From an uncultured Clostridia bacterium (lineage in GTDB: Bacteria; Bacillota_A; Clostridia; Oscillospirales; Oscillospiraceae): 5,405 bases of DNA. The stretch spans positions 1 through 5,405 of the forward strand of contig CAMVGI010000108.1 of NCBI GenBank assembly GCA_947166955.1, given 5' to 3'. Below, piece by piece: positions 1 through 5,405 of the stretch (positions are counted from its first letter, which is position 1; every line of letters starts with the position of its first letter). Under the pieces are notes generated by a model. It was given only the letters and a program-made list of their open reading frames with translations. It was not told where the DNA came from and ran no database searches. Made by a program: the position numbers and the translations under genes.

Positions 1-253
1 CATGGGAAAACACCTCGTCGAAGCCCTTGTGCTGGAGCGCCGTCGCGAGCGAGACGACCTTGCAGATGCTCTGCATCGTGAAGCGCTGCTCCACGTCGCC
101 GTACTCGATGCTCTTTCCGTCCGGCGTTTTGATGCACAGGCCAAGATACACGGGATTCGCCTTGCCGAGTTCGGGAATATAGTCGGCGACCTTGCCCTGA
201 AGGAGAAATTGCCGGCCGTATTCCCACGCCGCTTTCGCGGTTTCCTGTAACAT
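1..253 (-). CDS. glsA: Glutaminase A, N-terminal part (runs off window start)
   Basis: Glutaminase hydrolyses L-glutamine to L-glutamate and ammonia in the cytoplasm (EC 3.5.1.2); the family has a serine beta-lactamase-like fold. Only the first 84 residues are visible and the frame is open at the edge, whereas the family is usually about 300 residues. Recognition rests on the N-terminal signature: GKVADYIPELGKANP at 20-34, followed by LGLCI, a DG turn, YGD at 51-53, and FTMQSICKVVSLATAL at 58-73. S62 and K65 form the S-x-x-K pair expected to hold the nucleophile and general base; most relatives read SISK where this one reads SICK. The ATG at 253 is chosen because an almost perfect anti-16S match ends about 3 bases before it and the homology begins soon after. 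The gene has its own promoter and lies downstream of the LCP terminator, so it is a separate unit. Family assignment is confident; catalytic residues beyond the edge cannot be checked. Confidence 0.9.
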   Translation of the reverse strand, partial: MLQETAKAAWEYGRQFLLQGKVADYIPELGKANPVYLGLCIKTPDGKSIEYGDVEQRFTMQSICKVVSLATALQHKGFDEVFSH

Positions 254-255
254 GA

Positions 256-267
256 GATCACCTCTTT
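256..267 (-). promoter_or_regulatory. Strong ribosome binding site of glsA
   Basis: Read on the minus strand, AAAGAGGTGATC matches the canonical AAGGAGGTGATC complement of the 16S rRNA 3' end at all but one position. It ends two bases before the ATG triplet's flanking TC and fixes the start at 253. Confidence 0.8.
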
Positions 268-276
268 CAGCGCAAT

Positions 277-305
277 AGTATAGACCATACATACAAAAAA
301 GTCTA
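277..305 (-). promoter_or_regulatory. Sigma-A-like promoter of glsA
   Basis: On the minus strand a -10 box TATACT (277-282, 5 of 6 to TATAAT) lies 17 bases downstream of a -35 box TAGACT (300-305, 4 of 6 to TTGACA). Transcription would start near 270 and leave a leader of about 17 bases that contains the ribosome binding site. The surrounding A/T-rich stretch stands out against the GC-rich genes. The weak -35 box suggests that regulators or upstream A/T sequence matter. The start site is predicted, not measured. Confidence 0.6.
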
Positions 306-309
306 GACC
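278..309. promoter_or_regulatory. Twin GTNTANAC operator-like palindromes over the glsA promoter
   Basis: GTATAGACC at 278-286 and GTCTAGACC at 301-309 are direct repeats agreeing at 8 of 9 bases and offset by 23 bp, about two helical turns. Each contains the GT-N-TA-N-AC core known for operators of the HutC subfamily of GntR regulators; GTCTAGAC is a perfect palindrome. On the minus strand the promoter-proximal site reads TGGTCTATACTA, which resembles the NagR/DasR-type TGGTCTAGACCA. One site covers the -10 box and the other covers the -35 box, a layout expected for repression. A third partial copy (TAGAC) is at 332-336. The regulator itself is not in the window, and its identity and effector are unknown. 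Confidence 0.5.
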
Positions 310-323
310 TGTTTTTAAAAACA
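310..323. repeat. A/T-rich perfect palindrome upstream of the glsA promoter
   Basis: TGTTTTTAAAAACA is a perfect 14-bp inverted repeat. Relative to the predicted start near 270 it lies at about -40 to -53, where an UP element contacting the RNA polymerase alpha subunit would be. It could instead be a further protein-binding site. It directly abuts the upstream operator-like palindrome. Confidence 0.4.
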
Positions 324-336
324 CAGCGAAATAGAC

Positions 337-374
337 AAAATCCGCGCCGCGGCTCAAAAGAGCCGCGGCGCGGA
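337..374 (-). terminator. Intrinsic terminator after the LCP gene
   Basis: Perfect inverted repeat with 14-bp arms at 341-354 and 361-374, extendable by one C-G pair (355/360) to leave an AAAA loop on the plus strand (TTTT in the minus-strand transcript). The arms are almost entirely G and C. In the minus-strand transcript the hairpin is followed by UUUU (337-340) and a U-rich run. It starts 22 bases after the LCP stop codon and separates that gene from glsA. Confidence 0.88.
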
Positions 375-395
375 TAAAACGGTTCCGCGTCTGTC

Positions 396-1382
396 TCAGC
401 GGGTCTTGATGTCCAGCATATCCGCCGTGCGCGGGGTTTTGTAGGGGTTGAGGAAGGCGTTGACCATCTCCAGCGTTGCGTCGGGGTCGAGATACATGTA
501 GGGCGTGTGCCACGAGGCGGGGAACATCATCGTGTGGAGCTTTTCGTCGTTGCCCGCGTCGAAGCCGAGGCCCTTTTGCGCAAACCACGCCATATCGGTG
601 GCGGAGAGGTTGGTGTCGACGTGCTCCGCGGCGATTTTGAGATAGTTGTTGAGCTTCGTGACGTTGTTCCACGAAAGGAGCTTCTTCGCCACGGCGGTCA
701 GCACGCCGCGCTGCGTCTCCATGCGGCCGGTGTCGGTATAGCCGGTGTTGTCGTTGTTGTGGCGGAAGCGGCAGACCTCAAGCGCCTGCTGACCCGAGAG
801 GTGCTGCATGCCCGGTTCGTAGTGGATGTGCAGATCCTGCGCGGGGTCGTCGTAGTTCATGGCGCACGGCACGTCGAAATCGACGCCGCCCAGCTCGTCC
901 ACGAGCGCCACAAAGCCCTTCACGTCGACCTTGATGTAGAAATCGAGCGGCAGGCCGAAGGTGCGCGAGACCTCCTCGGTAAGCTGCTCCATGCCGCCGT
1001 TGGCATAGGCGGCGTTGATCTTCTTGAGCTTGCGCTTGACGTTCACGCAGGTGTCGCGCGGGATGGACGCCATGCTCACGTCCTGCTCGTCCACGTCGTA
1101 GCGTACGACGATGAGGCTGTCGGTGTTGCTGCCGACCTTGTCCATGCCGACGAGCAAAAAGGTATAGCAGCGCCTTTTGCGCGCATAATCGCCCGGAGCG
1201 CTTGCCTCGTGCGATTCGTCCGCGGTCGCCATCGCGGGCACGGCGATCTCCGGCTCGGGGACGAGCAGCCGCCACGCGGCGTACGCGCCCGCCGCGATCA
1301 ACGCCAGAACCAGCAGGACGCGGAGAAAGCCGCCGCCCTTCTTTTCTTTTTTCAAAACGCGTTTGCCTTCGCTCATGCGCAT
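396..1382 (-). CDS. LytR-CpsA-Psr (LCP) family cell-wall glycopolymer transferase
   Basis: LCP proteins attach undecaprenyl-linked anionic glycopolymers (teichoic acids, capsule) to peptidoglycan on the outer face of the membrane. The 328-residue product has a short basic cytoplasmic end (1-18), one membrane helix at about 19-41, an extracellular linker to about 71, then the LCP domain from 72 to about 236. Family landmarks are LLVGMD (76-81), NTDSLIVV (86-93), SIPRD (106-110), KINAAYANGG (121-130), DELGGVDFDVP (162-172), GMQHLSGQQALEV (191-203), RFRH (205-208) and DTGRMETQR (217-225). The arginines and aspartates among these are the residues expected to bind the pyrophosphate and metal. A tail to 328 contains YLDPDATLEMVNAFLNPY. 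Oddly, four cysteines (C72, C112, C173, C204) fall on the extracellular side. ATG at 1382 is used; ATG at 1376 is equally possible and better spaced from the ribosome binding site. The gene is monocistronic. The exact polymer cannot be told. Confidence 0.93.
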   Translation of the reverse strand: MRMSEGKRVLKKEKKGGGFLRVLLVLALIAAGAYAAWRLLVPEPEIAVPAMATADESHEASAPGDYARKRRCYTFLLVGMDKVGSNTDSLIVVRYDVDEQDVSMASIPRDTCVNVKRKLKKINAAYANGGMEQLTEEVSRTFGLPLDFYIKVDVKGFVALVDELGGVDFDVPCAMNYDDPAQDLHIHYEPGMQHLSGQQALEVCRFRHNNDNTGYTDTGRMETQRGVLTAVAKKLLSWNNVTKLNNYLKIAAEHVDTNLSATDMAWFAQKGLGFDAGNDEKLHTMMFPASWHTPYMYLDPDATLEMVNAFLNPYKTPRTADMLDIKTR

Positions 1383-1385
1383 CAG

Positions 1386-1393
1386 TCCTCTCT
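1386..1393 (-). promoter_or_regulatory. Ribosome binding site of the LCP gene
   Basis: AGAGAGGA on the minus strand is 3 bases from the ATG at 1382 and 9 bases from the ATG at 1376. The spacing slightly favours the second ATG, which would shorten the protein by two residues. Confidence 0.65.
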
Positions 1394-1409
1394 TTCAACA
1401 ATAACAGTC

Positions 1410-1438
1410 AGCATAGCGCAGCGGCGTGCGTTTGGCAA
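1410..1438 (-). promoter_or_regulatory. Sigma-A-like promoter of the LCP gene
   Basis: On the minus strand TTGCCA (1433-1438, 5 of 6 to TTGACA) is followed after exactly 17 bases by TATGCT (1410-1415, 4 of 6 to TATAAT). Transcription would begin near 1403 with a leader of about 20 bases. It sits between the upstream operon's terminator and the LCP start codon, as expected for an independent unit. Confidence 0.65.
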
Positions 1439-1492
1439 GCGCCGACAGGCTGAAAATTCCGCTCCGCGCGGCGCGTTTTTTGTGCAAGCGGC

Positions 1493-1527
1493 AAAAAGAA
1501 AGCCGCGGAGGACCCTCCGCGGCTTTC
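1493..1527 (-). terminator. Intrinsic terminator closing the kinase-regulator operon
   Basis: Inverted repeat with arms GAAAGCCGCGGAG (1498-1510) and its complement (1515-1527) around a GACC loop. In the minus-strand transcript the stem ends in UUUC and is followed by five U (1493-1497). It begins 22 bases after the regulator's stop codon. Confidence 0.88.
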
Positions 1528-1549
1528 CGGATACACCCTGCTCGGGACG

Positions 1550-2338
1550 TTATCTGTGCTCGTCGTGCTGATAGAGGTTTTCCCACTTCTTCGTCTCGAA
1601 GAAGCGGTCTATCGAGGCGAGGATGTCCCCCTTGTTCATGGACTTGAGGAGATACCCGTCCGGCTTGAGGCGCATGACGCTCACCACGCTGTCGCGGTCG
1701 TTCTTGCCCGTGAGGAAGATGATGGGGATCTTTGCGGAGTTCGGCTCGCTGCGGATCATCTCCATCACCTGCGGGCCGGGCGTGATGGGCATGTCGTAGT
1801 CCAGCAGGATCAGGTCGGGCGTGTGCGCGGCGATGTAGGTGATCGCCTGCATGCCCGAGCGCGTGGCGGTGACGCGGTACTTGGGCGAGAGCCAGCTCTG
1901 CATGGTCTGCAAGAACATGGTGTCGTCGTCCACAAGCAGGATGTGCTGCTCCTTTTTGCGCGCGTCGCCCGTGCGGATGAGCGTGTGGATCGCGGCGGAG
2001 AGGCCCTTGACGTCGATGGGGCGCGGGAACTCGTGCTCGATCAGGTTTTTGGGGATGATCTCCTCGATCTCCGCAAGCTCCTTCTCGTAGCCCACGACGC
2101 ACAGCGGCTTTTCGTCGCTGAAGCAGAAGTCCTTGAGATAGACGAGCAGCTCCGGCGAGTCGTAGACGAAATCCCCGCCGAAGAGCAGCACCACGTCCGC
2201 GCCGTTTTTGACGGGTTCGATCTTTTCGATGTCCGGCTCGACGCGGATCGTCTCGATCTCCATGCCCTTGAGGCTGGAGACCAGCGTGTTGGTCATCATC
2301 GCCGCGCCGTGATTGATCAGCAAAACTTTCCCTGCCAT
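1550..2338 (-). CDS. Response regulator with degenerate plus intact receiver, no output domain
   Basis: A 262-residue cytoplasmic signalling protein. The C-terminal half (about 132-250) is a normal receiver: acidic pocket D137-D139, phosphoacceptor D180 in LILLDYDMP, T210 in IIFLTG, and K232 in YLLKS, where the usual following proline is a serine. The N-terminal half (about 3-122) has the same alternating strand/helix pattern (KVLLIN, ETIRV, DVVLLF, PLCVV, then FPRPID) but lacks the phosphorylation residues: N9/H10 replace the acidic pair, F53 falls at the acceptor position, and G83 replaces Thr. I therefore read it as a pseudo-receiver; this is inferred by hand alignment. There is no DNA-binding or enzymatic output, so it probably acts through protein contacts or as a phosphate sink. 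It follows the hybrid kinase by 28 bases and is its likely phosphorelay partner. The start is supported by GGAGG 8 bases upstream. Confidence 0.87.
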   Translation of the reverse strand: MAGKVLLINHGAAMMTNTLVSSLKGMEIETIRVEPDIEKIEPVKNGADVVLLFGGDFVYDSPELLVYLKDFCFSDEKPLCVVGYEKELAEIEEIIPKNLIEHEFPRPIDVKGLSAAIHTLIRTGDARKKEQHILLVDDDTMFLQTMQSWLSPKYRVTATRSGMQAITYIAAHTPDLILLDYDMPITPGPQVMEMIRSEPNSAKIPIIFLTGKNDRDSVVSVMRLKPDGYLLKSMNKGDILASIDRFFETKKWENLYQHDEHR

Positions 2339-2346
2339 TGCGGTGT

Positions 2347-2351
2347 CCTCC
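2347..2351 (-). promoter_or_regulatory. Ribosome binding site of the response regulator
   Basis: GGAGG on the minus strand lies 8 bases before the ATG at 2338, inside the 28-base gap after the kinase stop codon. The regulator thus has its own strong initiation signal and does not depend on translational coupling, which may let it be made in excess of the kinase. Confidence 0.75.
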
Positions 2352-2366
2352 GTTTATGATAGTCGT

Positions 2367-5300
2367 TTACGACAACAGTTCGTTGACCTTGTCCCAATCG
2401 AACGCCTCGATCGCGCCGCGCAGCGCGTCGACCTTTTGGCGCTCCGGCTCCGGAATGCGGTAGCCCTTGAGAAAGTCCAGCACATAGCGCGCGTTGTCCG
2501 CATCGAGATTCGTCGCAAGTTCGCGGATGCCGTCGTACGCCTCTTGCAGCTCATCGTCGGAAATGAGCGGCAGCGATCCGTCGTCCTGCGCGGTTACATC
2601 CGGCGTTTCCGTCTCGCGCAGCGGCGCGAGCGCGCCGCCCAGCGCGCGAAAGCGTTCAAGCAGCTCGTCAAGGCCGCCGAACAGCGTCTCCGTATCGCCC
2701 GCCTTGCCCGCGAGCTCCAGCTTTTCCGCGAGCGCGCCGAGGCTTTCCGCGCCGATCGTGCGCGACATGCTCTTGAGCGCGTGTACCTTTACCGTCGCGT
2801 TCGCCGCGTCGTTTGCCGCGCGGTAGCCTTCGATCTCGTCCGCGCCGGACGAGGCGTTCTTTGCGAAGATCGTCAGCGTTTCCAGATACCCTGCCGCCGA
2901 GCCGCAGTGGCGAAGTCCCGCGTCCGCGTCAAGCCCGCCGACGGCGGAGAGCCACTCCGGCAGCGCGGCGTCGTCCTCGTCGTCCGCTTCGTCCTCGTCG
3001 GCGGCGGGGGAGGACGCGGACAGCTCCGGCTGCTCCCGCTCCGTGAGCGCCCACAGGCGGTCGCTGCCTTTCCACACGCGGATGTCCGCCGTGCGTTCGG
3101 TCATCACGTAGTCCTTGTCCTCGTCGATCATGGCGAGGAGCACCTTCGCGATCTCTGGGTCGAACTGTGTGCCCGCGCAGCGCTCGATCTCCGCGCGCAC
3201 CGCGCTCTGCGCCTTGGGCTGCGAATACGTGCGCGTCGAGGTCATGGCGTCGTAGCAGTCCGCGAGGCAGATGATGCGCGCCGCCTCGGGGATGTCCGTT
3301 CCCTTGAGACCGTCGGGGTATCCGCCGCCGCCGTACTTTTCGTGGTGCGAGCGCGCGCCGGCGGACAGCTCCGGCATCTCGGTGATGAGGCGCAGGATCT
3401 CGCTGCCGATGACGGTGTGGCGCTTGATCTTTTCGAATTCCTCGTCGCTCAGGCGCGAGGCCTTGTTGATGATCTCCTCCGGCACGCCGATCTTGCCGAT
3501 GTCGTGCAGAAGGCCCATTTCATAGATGTGCTCCTGCTCGACGGCGCTTTTGCCCATGCGCCGCGCGATCTCGGCGGAATACGCCGCGACGCGCTCGGAG
3601 TGGCCGTTCGTGTAGTGGTCCTTCGCGTCGACCGCCTTTGAAAGCGCGAGCATCATCTCACGCGTGAGGTGTTCGGCGCGCAGCGTCTGACGGCGCACCT
3701 CGCCGCGAAGATCCCGCTGCAGACGGTCGAGCGCGATGATGCGCTTTGTCCGCTGGAGCAGCACCTCCGGCACGAAGGGCTTTCGCACGAAGTCCGACGC
3801 GCCGCCGCGGAAGCCGCGGATCTCCGCTTCCTCGTCGCTTGCGCCGGTGAGGAACACCACGGGAATCTCGCTCGTCGCGCTGCTCTCGCGCAGCGCGCGC
3901 AGCACGTCGAAGCCGCTCATGTCCCCGAGGTTGATGTCGAGCAGAATGAGGTCGGGGCGCAGCGCCTCCGCCTGCATGGGCGCCTCGGCGCCGGTGCTGC
4001 AGGCTTCCACGCGGAAGCTCCTGCCGAGGATGTTGGCGGCGAGCGTGCAGATCACCGGATCGTCGTCCGCGATGAGCACCGTCGGCTTGCCGCGCAGCGA
4101 TTTCGCGTCGGGTGCGGCGTCCGTATCGGACGGAGATTGCACCTTGTCCGCGGGAAGGTATGCCATGAGCAGTTTTTCCAGCTTCGCGCCGTCCACGGGC
4201 TTGGAGAGGTAGTCCGAAAAGCCCGCTTCGAGATACATCTCCCGCGCGCCGGAGATCGCGTTCGCGGTCAGCGCGACGAACGGCTTTCCGGCAAGCTCCG
4301 GCAGCTTCTTAAGCTCCCGCATGGTCTCGATGCCGTCCATGTCCGGCATCATGTGGTCGATGAGAAAGACGTCGAACGTCTCCTGCGCAGCTTTCGCGAG
4401 CGCCTCCTTGCCGGACGCCGCCGTCACGACCTGCACGCGCGTTTTCTTGAGCAGGCTGCGGATGACCGTGAGGTTGACCGGCGTATCGTCCACGACGAGA
4501 ATGCGCGCCTGCGGCGCGTGGAACAGCTCGCGATACGTCTTGCGCGGCGCGTTCGTCTCATAGCGTCCGGCAAAGCTGCCGATCGGCGACCATTTGAGGA
4601 CGGGCTGCTCCACCGCGAAGGAAAACGTCGAGCCTTCGCCATAGACGCTCTCAACGTCGAGCCGGCTGTCCATCAGCGCCAGCAGCTTTTTCGTGATGCT
4701 CATGCCGAGGCCCGTGCCCTCGATGTTGCGGTTGCGCATCTCCTCGATGCGCGCGAACGGCGAGAACAGACGCTCCATGTCCTCGGCCTTCATGCCGATG
4801 CCCGTGTCGCTCACGCGGACGCACAGCGCGATACGCTCGTCCGAACGCTTTTCGTAGCCCACGCGGAGCGTCACCGTGCCCGTTTCCGTGTACTTCACGG
4901 CGTTGGAAAGGAGGTTCAGCGCGCATTGGCGGATGCGGATCTCGTCGCCGCAGAGCAGGTGCGGCGTGTTCTCGTCCACCTCGACGACGAAGCGCAGGCC
5001 CTTGCTCTCCGCGCGCGGGCGCGTCATGTTCACAAGGTCGTTGACGAGCGAACTGAGATCGTACCGCGCGGGCAGGATCTCCAGCTTGCCCATCTCGATC
5101 TTGGAAAAGTCGAGAATATCGTTGATGATGGACAGCAGCGTGCGCCCCGCCGATTGGATGTCGTCCGCGTAGGCGACGATCTGCTCCTCGCCGCTTTCAC
5201 GCAGGATCATCTCGTCCATGCCGAGGATGGCGTTGATGGGCGTGCGGATCTCGTGCGACATATTGGCGAGGAAAGTCGATTTTGCGCGGTTTGCCGCGTC

Positions 5301-5405
5301 GGCGATGCGCTTTTGCTCGCGCAGCTCCTCCATGTAGCGGTAGTGCTCGGTCTCGTCCACGAGCGAATACACCGTGCCGGAGGCAAGACCGTCGCCGGCC
5401 CGCGC
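2367..5405 (-). CDS. Hybrid histidine kinase with two receivers, HD-GYP phosphodiesterase and Hpt (N-terminus outside window)
   Basis: The frame is open at the window edge, so the sensor part is missing. Residues are numbered from the in-frame GTG at 5372, which is probably not the start because 11 more codons read through upstream. Order: coiled linker (about 8-35); HisKA with H40 in SHEIRTP and phosphatase-type ExxT (E41, T44); HATPase with N157, DTGIG 189-193 and GTGLG 219-223; receiver 1 (290-405; D295/D296, D339, T369, K391); receiver 2 (430-545; D436/D437, D479, T509, K531); HD-GYP cyclic-di-GMP phosphodiesterase (568-745; H591, H623-D624, H652, H676-H677, GYP 684-686, D705); acidic linker (791-801); Hpt (about 822-915) with H864 in VHALKS; helical tail (938-1001). 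All key residues are present, so kinase, relay and hydrolase functions all look intact. Receiver 2 plus HD-GYP equals an RpfG-like protein embedded in a kinase. It is the upstream gene of an operon with the response regulator. Membrane attachment is likely but not visible. Confidence 0.93.
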   Translation of the reverse strand, partial: ARAGDGLASGTVYSLVDETEHYRYMEELREQKRIADAANRAKSTFLANMSHEIRTPINAILGMDEMILRESGEEQIVAYADDIQSAGRTLLSIINDILDFSKIEMGKLEILPARYDLSSLVNDLVNMTRPRAESKGLRFVVEVDENTPHLLCGDEIRIRQCALNLLSNAVKYTETGTVTLRVGYEKRSDERIALCVRVSDTGIGMKAEDMERLFSPFARIEEMRNRNIEGTGLGMSITKKLLALMDSRLDVESVYGEGSTFSFAVEQPVLKWSPIGSFAGRYETNAPRKTYRELFHAPQARILVVDDTPVNLTVIRSLLKKTRVQVVTAASGKEALAKAAQETFDVFLIDHMMPDMDGIETMRELKKLPELAGKPFVALTANAISGAREMYLEAGFSDYLSKPVDGAKLEKLLMAYLPADKVQSPSDTDAAPDAKSLRGKPTVLIADDDPVICTLAANILGRSFRVEACSTGAEAPMQAEALRPDLILLDINLGDMSGFDVLRALRESSATSEIPVVFLTGASDEEAEIRGFRGGASDFVRKPFVPEVLLQRTKRIIALDRLQRDLRGEVRRQTLRAEHLTREMMLALSKAVDAKDHYTNGHSERVAAYSAEIARRMGKSAVEQEHIYEMGLLHDIGKIGVPEEIINKASRLSDEEFEKIKRHTVIGSEILRLITEMPELSAGARSHHEKYGGGGYPDGLKGTDIPEAARIICLADCYDAMTSTRTYSQPKAQSAVRAEIERCAGTQFDPEIAKVLLAMIDEDKDYVMTERTADIRVWKGSDRLWALTEREQPELSASSPAADEDEADDEDDAALPEWLSAVGGLDADAGLRHCGSAAGYLETLTIFAKNASSGADEIEGYRAANDAANATVKVHALKSMSRTIGAESLGALAEKLELAGKAGDTETLFGGLDELLERFRALGGALAPLRETETPDVTAQDDGSLPLISDDELQEAYDGIRELATNLDADNARYVLDFLKGYRIPEPERQKVDALRGAIEAFDWDKVNELLS

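Noticed and set aside
2..250. Plus-strand 82-codon open frame at the window start
   Set aside because: It is the antisense of the glutaminase start, which has clear homology and an excellent ribosome binding site.
1460..1481. GC-rich imperfect hairpin followed by six T on the plus strand
   Set aside because: Looks like a plus-strand terminator, but the stem is short and imperfect and no plus-strand gene lies upstream; probably chance in GC-rich DNA, although an antisense transcript cannot be excluded.
341..1527. Shared AGCCGCGG core in the two terminator hairpins, as a possible dispersed repeat family
   Set aside because: The match is only about 8-10 bases and each hairpin has its own arm sequence; GC-rich terminator stems converge easily.
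507..1571. Plus-strand 354-codon open frame opposite the LCP gene
   Set aside because: It is antisense to a clear LCP gene, rich in Arg/Ala/Val/His as GC-rich shadow frames are, has no domain and runs across a terminator.
2313..3641. Plus-strand 442-codon open frame opposite the HD-GYP/Hpt part of the kinase
   Set aside because: Arg/Val/Leu-rich shadow of a confidently assigned gene, with no recognisable motif or ribosome binding site.
5370..5372. GTG at 5372 as the true start of the kinase
   Set aside because: Eleven in-frame codons without a stop continue to the edge, no ribosome binding site is visible, and a kinase starting there would lack any sensor domain.

Overview
This GC-rich window (roughly 60% G+C by eye) carries four protein genes, all read from the minus strand. 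From high to low coordinates they are a very large hybrid sensor kinase, a small response regulator, a LytR-CpsA-Psr (LCP) cell-wall protein and the first part of a glutaminase. Strong AGGAGG-type ribosome binding sites, an LCP protein, intrinsic terminators with U-tracts and A/T-rich sigma-A-like promoters point to a high-GC member of the Bacillota. A clostridial gut lineage such as an Oscillospiraceae-like bacterium fits best, but this is inferred from gene style and not from a marker gene.

Layout: (1) 5405-2367, the C-terminal 1012 residues of a multidomain kinase (HisKA, HATPase, two receivers, HD-GYP cyclic-di-GMP phosphodiesterase, Hpt, helical tail). Its sensor region lies beyond the window. 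(2) 2338-1550, a response regulator 28 bases downstream, with a degenerate N-terminal receiver and an intact C-terminal receiver but no DNA-binding domain. A hairpin terminator at 1493-1527 closes this two-gene operon. (3) 1382-396, an LCP protein with its own promoter (TTGCCA-17-TATGCT) and a strong terminator at 337-374. (4) 253-1, the N-terminus of glutaminase GlsA, with its own promoter overlapped by two GTNTANAC palindromes that look like operators for a HutC-subfamily GntR repressor.

How they may work together: the kinase and regulator contain every site needed for a His-Asp-His-Asp phosphorelay (H40, D339/D479, H864, then D180 of the regulator). An RpfG-like receiver/HD-GYP module sits inside the kinase chain, so one polypeptide could both pass phosphate on and hydrolyse cyclic-di-GMP. 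The regulator is the obvious local phosphate acceptor, but it must act through protein contacts. The LCP and glutaminase genes are separate transcription units, and nothing in the sequence ties them to the relay.

The long plus-strand open frames (for example 507-1571 and 2313-3641) are antisense shadows of these genes. No RNA genes, mobile elements or CRISPR arrays are visible. The most interesting points are the kinase/RpfG-module fusion and the twin putative operators on the glutaminase promoter.
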